Assembly (NCBI GenBank): GCA_004356265.1
Contig: SMXK01000014.1
Span: forward strand, 1 to 17,683
Reading direction: 5' to 3'
Origin: Bacteroidota bacterium
Lineage (GTDB): Bacteria > Bacteroidota > Rhodothermia > Rhodothermales > UBA10348
Length of the DNA: 17,683 bases
Positions 13,172 through 17,683 of this stretch are shown piece by piece. The translations under genes and the position numbers were made by a program. The notes below the pieces were generated by a model. It was not told where the DNA came from. It was given only the letters and a program-made list of their open reading frames with translations, and did no database searches. Numbering within the stretch: position 1 is the stretch's first letter; every line of letters begins with the position of its first letter.

Positions 13172-15025
13172 CTATCCGATTTCCTCCAGTATTTTGTCTT
13201 CGATCTCGCTTGCTCGAAACGGCTGTCCTTTAACCTTGCAGAATGGCTCAAATGGGAGCAGATATTCCGCCCTAAGTAATTTAACCAGTTGCCCGTTATT
13301 CAACTCGGGAACGATCAATTTCTTGAACTTGCCTGCGATTTCAGGTAAATCCAGCGGAAGTGGGCTGACGTATCTGAGATGAACGGCACCTACTTTGTGT
13401 CCGGCGTTTCGGGTTCTGGCAACCGCTGCCTCTATCGAACCACGTGTGGATCCCCAGCCGACCAACAGAACGTCGCCTGATTGGTCCCCGAATATTTCCA
13501 GCGGTTTCACTTCCTGATTGACACGCTGCACCTTGTCATGCCGAATGTCCGTCATCAATTGATGATTCTCTCCGTCGTACGAGACATTGCCCGTTTCATG
13601 TTCTTTTTCAAGGCCTCCGATACGGTGGGTCAGCCCGGTTGTACCCGGGATCGCCCAGGGGCGGCTCAGTGTTTTTTCATCCCGTTTGTACGGCAGATAC
13701 ACTTCCTTTCCGTCAATTACCCCGTTTTTCTTCCGGGCAAACTGCACATCAAAATCAGCCAGATCATCCGGATTCGGAATCAACCAGGGCTCTGCGCCAT
13801 TGGCCAGAAATCCGTCTGCCAGAACGATTACCGGGGTCATATATTTAACAGCAATCCGGCATGCCTCGTACGCAGTTTCAAAACAATCACCTGCGGTGCT
13901 TGCCGCCAGAATTGGTAGAGGAGAATCACCATTCCTGCTGTAAAGGGCCTGAAGCAGATCACTCTGTTCTGTTTTGGTTGGCAGCCCGGTCGACGGACCT
14001 CCGCGCATTACATGCACAACAACCAGTGGAAGTTCTAACATTAATGCCAAACCAAGCCCTTCGGTTTTAAGCGCAAGACCAGGGCCGGACGTCCCGGTAA
14101 CTCCTATTTTTCCTCCGAAACTCGCCCCGATGGCCGTTCCGATCGCCGCGATTTCATCCTCTGTCTGCATCGTCATCACGTCGTAATTCTTATACCGACT
14201 CAGCGCGTGCAACAGATCCGAGGCTGGAGTAATCGGATACGACCCGTAAAAAATGCCCAGGCCGCTTTTTTGTCCGGCGGCCACAAGGCCCATCGCCAGC
14301 GCCTCAATTCCCTGGATAGCCCGGTATTTCCCGGTCGGAAGTTTAGCGGGTTCTATTTCGATCTGAAAGGCAAATGCGTCTGTCGTTTCACCATAGTGAA
14401 TTCCCTTATTCAGAAGGTGAAGGTTAGCATCTCTGATATCGGGCTGCTTCGCGAATTTCTTTTTTATCCAGTCCATCGCAGGCTGAACAGGTCTTGAATA
14501 CATCCACAGAGCAAGACCGAGCGCGAACATGTTTTTCGAGCGGTCGATTTCTTTCTGATTCAGCTTCGAGTCCGCCAGAGCTTCACGAGTAAGCCTTGTC
14601 AGCTCGATTTGAATCACCACGTACTTGTCCAGGGACCCATCTGAGAGCGGATTCGAATCCATCTTGGCGAGCTCGAAATTCCGCTTGTCGAATGCATTCG
14701 AATTCACCAGAATCGTTCCGCCAACCCGAACGCGGTCTACGTTTACTTTCAGCGCGGCGGGATTCATCGCGACCAGAAGGTCAACCTCGTCGCCTGGTGT
14801 TCGAATATTGGTAGAGCCGAACTTCAACTGGAACCCGCTGACACCGTACGTGGTGCCTATCGGAGCCCGGATTTCCGCAGGAAAGTCCGGTAATGTCGCC
14901 AGATCATTCATGGCATGGGCAGTTGCCATGGTGAATTGTGTTCCGGTGAGCTGCATGCCGTCCCCGGAATCTCCCGCAAACAAAACAGTTGCCTCAGATC
15001 GGCTTTCGACGGATTTACTTGTCAT
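13172..15025 (-). CDS. korA: 2-oxoglutarate:ferredoxin oxidoreductase, alpha subunit (gamma-alpha fusion)
   Basis: Catalytic partner of KorB. At 617 aa it is the fused form: an N-terminal gamma domain (FAGDSGDGMQLTG at 16-28, to ~195), then the pyrimidine-binding alpha domain with GSYPITPASD (261-270), GTSGPGLALKTEG (311-323) and RGGPSTGLPTKTEQSDL (341-357), and a C-terminal domain II with LLVGWGSTRGSIEAA and RYVSPLPLDLPEI. The GPSTGLPTKTEQ stretch and domain order are those of 2-oxoglutarate rather than pyruvate enzymes, though substrate is a family inference. ATG 15025 has no SD. korB follows after 3 nt. Ferredoxin is not encoded here. The leader contains two mutually exclusive hairpins. 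Confidence 0.93.
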   Translation of the reverse strand: MTSKSVESRSEATVLFAGDSGDGMQLTGTQFTMATAHAMNDLATLPDFPAEIRAPIGTTYGVSGFQLKFGSTNIRTPGDEVDLLVAMNPAALKVNVDRVRVGGTILVNSNAFDKRNFELAKMDSNPLSDGSLDKYVVIQIELTRLTREALADSKLNQKEIDRSKNMFALGLALWMYSRPVQPAMDWIKKKFAKQPDIRDANLHLLNKGIHYGETTDAFAFQIEIEPAKLPTGKYRAIQGIEALAMGLVAAGQKSGLGIFYGSYPITPASDLLHALSRYKNYDVMTMQTEDEIAAIGTAIGASFGGKIGVTGTSGPGLALKTEGLGLALMLELPLVVVHVMRGGPSTGLPTKTEQSDLLQALYSRNGDSPLPILAASTAGDCFETAYEACRIAVKYMTPVIVLADGFLANGAEPWLIPNPDDLADFDVQFARKKNGVIDGKEVYLPYKRDEKTLSRPWAIPGTTGLTHRIGGLEKEHETGNVSYDGENHQLMTDIRHDKVQRVNQEVKPLEIFGDQSGDVLLVGWGSTRGSIEAAVARTRNAGHKVGAVHLRYVSPLPLDLPEIAGKFKKLIVPELNNGQLVKLLRAEYLLPFEPFCKVKGQPFRASEIEDKILEEIG

Positions 15026-15061
15026 TCAAACGGAGGATGGAATGAAGGAATAAAGAAATGC

Positions 15062-15136
15062 CTTCGGCTACGTCCGAAGATTTCGGAGCTAAGAATGTAC
15101 ACGAATGTGGTTGCTTACACATCGGATCCAAAGATA
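15062..15136 (-). promoter_or_regulatory. korA leader: possible -7 element and two alternative hairpins
   Basis: On the minus strand TATCTTTG (15136-15129) matches the Bacteroidota -7 pattern TAnnTTTG, although no TTG sits at the right distance upstream (nearest is 27 nt). Downstream, TCCGAA/TTCGGA (15087-15073) and CTTCGG/CCGAAG (15079-15062) each form a 6-bp stem sharing the middle arm, so only one can form at a time. A moderately T-rich run follows the second. It is attenuator-like, but no strong terminator is present. Confidence 0.35.
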
Positions 15137-15185
15137 CCGTACTCGTCCATATATTGCGACTTTCAAAAGTGCATCCGGGTTACGA

Positions 15186-15470
15186 TTAAATCATTTCCAG
15201 ATGAACAAGAATATTTTCTGTTTTAAGGTCAATCCGCAAGTCTTTTTCGTCTCGAGAAAACGATAATATCTCCTGCGGCAGAATTCCATCGGTCGTGCCC
15301 ATGTTAAAAAGCGTATCTGACACAACGTGCCAGTCTTCAGCCGTCAGATAAACGGTGGCTTCTCCTGATTCATTCACCATCGATGCGTAATTCAAAACAC
15401 GGTTCAGATGGTTTACACCCTGTTTCTGGTGTAAATTCTGTGGTACATTCTGTCTGGGTTCAAACGGCAC
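15186..15470 (-). CDS. Small unknown protein between korA and thyA
   Basis: I do not recognise a family. The frame encodes up to 94 aa from GTG 15470; TTG 15395 and ATG 15380 (64 aa) are alternative starts. The C-terminal 60 residues look like a folded alpha/beta domain (EATVYLTAEDWHVV, LRIDLKTENILVHLEMI), which supports a real gene. The first ~16 residues come from a degenerate 12-nt repeat and read as RQNVPQNLHQKQ, so they may not belong. There is no SD at any candidate. It lies 160 nt upstream of korA on the same strand and divergent from thyA, sharing the 157-nt region with nested inverted repeats. No membrane or metal motif is visible. Confidence 0.55.
   Translation of the reverse strand: MPFEPRQNVPQNLHQKQGVNHLNRVLNYASMVNESGEATVYLTAEDWHVVSDTLFNMGTTDGILPQEILSFSRDEKDLRIDLKTENILVHLEMI
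15424..15459. repeat. Three degenerate 12-nt tandem repeats
   Basis: TTCTGGTGTAAA (15424-15435), TTCTGTGGTACA (15436-15447) and TTCTGTCTGGGT (15448-15459) share TTCTG at exact 12-nt spacing. They lie at the doubtful 5' end of the small unknown gene. Confidence 0.55.
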
Positions 15471-15493
15471 AATTCGTACATTGTTAGACGACT

Positions 15494-15559
15494 GATGACC
15501 GGCCTTTCAGGCCTTGTATTCAACCCGATATGAAAAAATATCAGGTCGTATCGGTCATC
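15494..15559 (+). promoter_or_regulatory. Candidate structured leader (three-way junction) upstream of thyA
   Basis: An outer stem GATGACC (15494-15500) / GGTCATC (15553-15559) encloses two hairpins: GGCCT-TTC-AGGCC (15501-15513), and ACC-C-GATAT / ATATC-A-GGT around loop GAAAAA (15523-15546). A competing 9-bp stem CCGATATGA (15525-15533) / TCGTATCGG (15546-15554), with one G-U pair, would break the outer stem and the second hairpin. Perfect arms and an alternative fold suit an RNA switch or cis-regulatory RNA. I recognise no known riboswitch class, and a DNA operator for the divergent genes is also possible. Confidence 0.4.
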
Positions 15560-15591
15560 TATCCGCACCGTACCTAAAAGATCCAATTTCA

Positions 15592-15642
15592 ATATGAATC
15601 GGCTTTCTATATGAAGCAGCTTTTAATATGAAGCAGTATCTG
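15592..15642 (+). repeat. Three 17-nt tandem repeats carrying overlapping mini-ORFs at the thyA start
   Basis: Units begin at 15592, 15609 and 15626, each opening ATATGAA. Their ATGs lie at 15594, 15611 and 15628. The first two open six-codon ORFs (MNRLSI, MKQLLI) whose TGA overlaps the next ATG as ATGA; the third ATG is thyA. The second unit and the thyA start share ATATGAAGCAG. Confidence 0.8.
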
Positions 15643-16422
15643 AATCTGCTCACTCATGTACGTGACCACGGTGTGTTCAGAATGGACCGGACCGGAACCG
15701 GTACACGAAGCATTTTTGGCTATCAGATGCGTTTCGATCTCGCCGACGGATTTCCTCTCGTCACGTCAAAAAGAGTCTACTTCAAGGGTCTCGCCGTCGA
15801 GTTATTGTGGTTTCTGAAAGGTGATACGAACGTTAAATATTTAAATGACCATAACGTAAAGATCTGGGATGCATGGGCTGATGAAGATGGAAATCTTGGT
15901 CCGGTTTACGGGAAGCAGTGGGTGCGGTGGCAGGGTGCCAATGGTGAGACATTTAACCAGATAGCCCGTGTGATAGAGTCCATAAAGAACGACCCCGGAT
16001 CGAGACGACATATTGTAAATGCGTGGAACGTGGGTGAAGTTGATCAGATGGCGCTGCCTCCATGCCACATGTTTTACCAGTTTTATGTCGCTGAAGGAAA
16101 ACTCTCGTGCCAACTTTATGTGCGCTCCAATGACCTCTTTTTGGGAGCACCGTTCAATATTGCAGAGTACGCACTTCTGATCCATATGGTTGCGCAGCAA
16201 TGTGATCTTGAGCCGGGAGACCTGGTATACACCATCGGTGATGCACATATTTATGTAAATCATCTGGATCAGATTGATGAACAATTGAGTCGCGAAACGT
16301 TTGAACTTCCTACGTTGAAACTCCGCCGAAAACCGCGGTCGATTTTCGACTATGAGTACGAGGATTTTGAACTCCTCGACTATCAGTATCACCCGTCCAT
16401 CAAGGCCCCGGTGGCAGTATAA
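15628..16422 (+). CDS. thyA: Thymidylate synthase
   Basis: Methylates dUMP to dTMP with methylene-THF, producing dihydrofolate. At 264 aa it matches E. coli ThyA in length, and the nucleophile Cys146 falls in LPPCHMFYQFYV. Other hallmarks: MDRTGTGTRSIFGYQMRFDL near the N-terminus, SRRHIVNAWN (dUMP phosphate binding), QLYVRSNDLFLGAPFNIAEY and IGDAHIYVNH. ATG 15628 overlaps the stop of a six-codon upstream ORF, and there is no SD. folA follows after 45 nt and regenerates THF from the dihydrofolate product, so the pair forms a functional unit. Regulation may involve the structured leader at 15494-15559. Confidence 0.97.
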   Translation: MKQYLNLLTHVRDHGVFRMDRTGTGTRSIFGYQMRFDLADGFPLVTSKRVYFKGLAVELLWFLKGDTNVKYLNDHNVKIWDAWADEDGNLGPVYGKQWVRWQGANGETFNQIARVIESIKNDPGSRRHIVNAWNVGEVDQMALPPCHMFYQFYVAEGKLSCQLYVRSNDLFLGAPFNIAEYALLIHMVAQQCDLEPGDLVYTIGDAHIYVNHLDQIDEQLSRETFELPTLKLRRKPRSIFDYEYEDFELLDYQYHPSIKAPVAV

Positions 16423-16467
16423 TCTGGACCGGCTTAAGCCTCGCGCCTGAATACCGAAACTCTGTTA

Positions 16468-16983
16468 ATGCAGAAAACAGAAATTATTATCATAGCCGCC
16501 GTTGGCGAGCTGAGCAGGGTTATCGGCAAGGGACAGAAATTACCGTGGCACATTCCGGAAGATTTGAAACGTTTCAAAGCGCTCACCAAAGGCCACGCAG
16601 TTCTGATGGGGCACAAGACTTTTCAGTCTTTGATACATCAGAATGGAAAACCATTGCCGGGTCGGCGCAACATCGTCTTGTCGACGGATGCGTCGTATCC
16701 GCAGTACAAAGAGGTCGAAGTTTATCCGGATATCGAGGAGGCATTAAATGCCCTGAAGGACGTGCCTCGCCTATTTATCGGTGGCGGCGCCACAGTTTAC
16801 AAAGCATTTCTTCCCATTGCGGACCGCATGGAGCTGACGATCGTGGAAGGCCGACAAGAAGGTGACGTTTTCTTCCCGAACTACGAGCACCTGATCGGAC
16901 CGATGTACGAAATCACCAAAGAAAACCAAAAGGACGGTTTTCGGTTTGTATCGTACCAGCGCATCAACGGACGCAAAGGCTAA
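16468..16983 (+). CDS. folA: Dihydrofolate reductase
   Basis: Reduces dihydrofolate to tetrahydrofolate with NADPH, closing the thymidylate cycle started by ThyA. The 171-aa protein has IIIAAVGELSRVIGKGQKLPWHIPEDLKRFK at its N-terminus (5-36), with Asp32 aligning with catalytic Asp27 of E. coli. It also has the NADPH-binding GHKTFQSL region and PLPGRRNIVLS, then FIGGGATVYKAFLP with the conserved Gly-Gly and Tyr. The loop QNGK before PLPGR is slightly long. ATG 16468 has no SD. The gene ends 17 nt from the convergent purB stop, with no terminator hairpin visible between them. Confidence 0.96.
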   Translation: MQKTEIIIIAAVGELSRVIGKGQKLPWHIPEDLKRFKALTKGHAVLMGHKTFQSLIHQNGKPLPGRRNIVLSTDASYPQYKEVEVYPDIEEALNALKDVPRLFIGGGATVYKAFLPIADRMELTIVEGRQEGDVFFPNYEHLIGPMYEITKENQKDGFRFVSYQRINGRKG

Positions 16984-17000
16984 CGACTCGGCCGCGTCAG

Positions 17001-17683
17001 TTACGCGAGACCCACGCGTTCGAAAATCGCATCCACACTTCCGAGATAAAATTTGGGGTCGAACGCATCTTCGATCTCTTCTGTCGGAATGGCGGCGCAC
17101 ATCTCTTCTGATTCCAGTACGATTTTCAGGAAAGACCGTTGTTCATCCCACGCCTGCATGGCCAGTGGTTGAACAAGATCATACGCAGCCTCCCTGCTCA
17201 TTCCTGTGTCTATCAGTTTGAGTAAGAGCCGCTGACTGTTGTATAACCCGAACGTGGACTCCATATTTTGCAACATCCGTTCAGGAAATACGGTCAGGTT
17301 TTCAATCAGCGTCCCAAATCTGGACAGTGCATAGTGCAATAGGGTGGTTGCGTCCGGTATCGCGACACGTTCAACGGATGAATGAGAGATGTCCCGCTCG
17401 TGCCATAACGCGATGCTCTCATACGACGCAATCATATATCCTCGCAGAAGCCGTGCACACCCAGTGATGTTTTCAGAACCGATCGGATTTCTCTTGTGCG
17501 GCATGGCGGAAGAACCTTTTTGGCCCTTCTGGAACGACTCTTCAACCTCTCGCACCTCACTTTTCTGAAGCCCGCGTACTTCGATCGCCATCTTCTCAAG
17601 CGTGGCACCGATCAGAGCCAGCACAGACATGTAATGCGCGTGCCGGTCGCGCTGCAATACCTGTGTGGAAATCGGGGCGGCTT
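17001..17683 (-). CDS. purB: Adenylosuccinate lyase, C-terminal part (5' end outside window)
   Basis: Catalyses fumarate release in two purine steps: SAICAR to AICAR, and adenylosuccinate to AMP. The frame is open to the right edge, beginning AAPISTQVLQRDRHAHY, so an internal start at 17657 is not the true one. The lyase-superfamily signature SSAMPHKRNPIGSENI, with its mobile catalytic Ser loop, identifies the family. The helical tail LVQPLAMQAWDEQRSF and the end SVDAIFERVGLA are also typical. About 226 residues are present, roughly the second half of the ~430-aa short PurB form. It converges on folA. Confidence 0.95.
   Translation of the reverse strand, partial: AAPISTQVLQRDRHAHYMSVLALIGATLEKMAIEVRGLQKSEVREVEESFQKGQKGSSAMPHKRNPIGSENITGCARLLRGYMIASYESIALWHERDISHSSVERVAIPDATTLLHYALSRFGTLIENLTVFPERMLQNMESTFGLYNSQRLLLKLIDTGMSREAAYDLVQPLAMQAWDEQRSFLKIVLESEEMCAAIPTEEIEDAFDPKFYLGSVDAIFERVGLA

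Noticed and set aside
15501..15520. GGCCT/AGGCC hairpin as a plus-strand terminator
   Set aside because: The stem is short, the following TTGTATT is not a proper T tract, and no plus-strand gene ends upstream of it.

Overview
The window is a gene-dense bacterial chromosome segment with no mobile element, CRISPR array, rRNA or tRNA that I can see. Base composition is moderate (about half G+C by eye). Most genes lack a Shine-Dalgarno (SD) sequence, bL31 lacks zinc cysteines, and sucA, korAB, floA and pspA occur together. These traits suggest an aerobic member of the Bacteroidota-related lineages, perhaps Rhodothermota or Balneolota. This placement is an inference from gene content, not from a search.

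Layout. (1) 1-983: the 3' end of sucA (2-oxoglutarate dehydrogenase E1) faces rpsU (bS21), which has its own promoter, a long structured 3' UTR and an intrinsic terminator. (2) 1141-5466, plus strand: rdgB-dtd (4-nt overlap), moaA, moaC, floA and an unknown 181-aa gene with a TTG start. This joins nucleotide-pool and tRNA proofreading, the first steps of molybdenum cofactor synthesis, and a membrane scaffold. (3) 5451-9863, minus strand: in transcription order pspA, a 156-aa protein resembling only the C-terminal part of PspA, a two-TM coiled-coil protein, a crotonase-family enzyme and a CNNM/CorC-type CBS membrane protein. (4) 9996-11717, minus strand: a pyrimidine-nucleoside phosphorylase and rpmE (bL31). 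The rpmE unit has its own promoter and terminator. (5) 11897-15025, minus strand: korA-korB (2-oxoglutarate:ferredoxin oxidoreductase), with a Pro/Lys/Ala-rich extension on KorB. (6) 15186-16983: a small unknown gene divergent from thyA-folA, whose leader contains nested inverted repeats and 17-nt tandem repeats. (7) 17001-17683, minus strand: the 3' part of purB.

The genes are mostly housekeeping: 2-oxoglutarate oxidation by two routes, nucleotide and folate metabolism, Moco synthesis, and envelope or membrane maintenance. The least explained part is the pspA cluster. There a full PspA is followed by a truncated relative that shares its core motif and its C-terminal KTIG tail, and by a membrane-anchored coiled-coil protein. 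The thyA leader is the most unusual non-coding region: possible alternative base-pairing is followed by three start codons exactly 17 nt apart, two of them opening six-codon ORFs that overlap the next start. Promoters, structures and partners described here come from reading the sequence and were not tested computationally.
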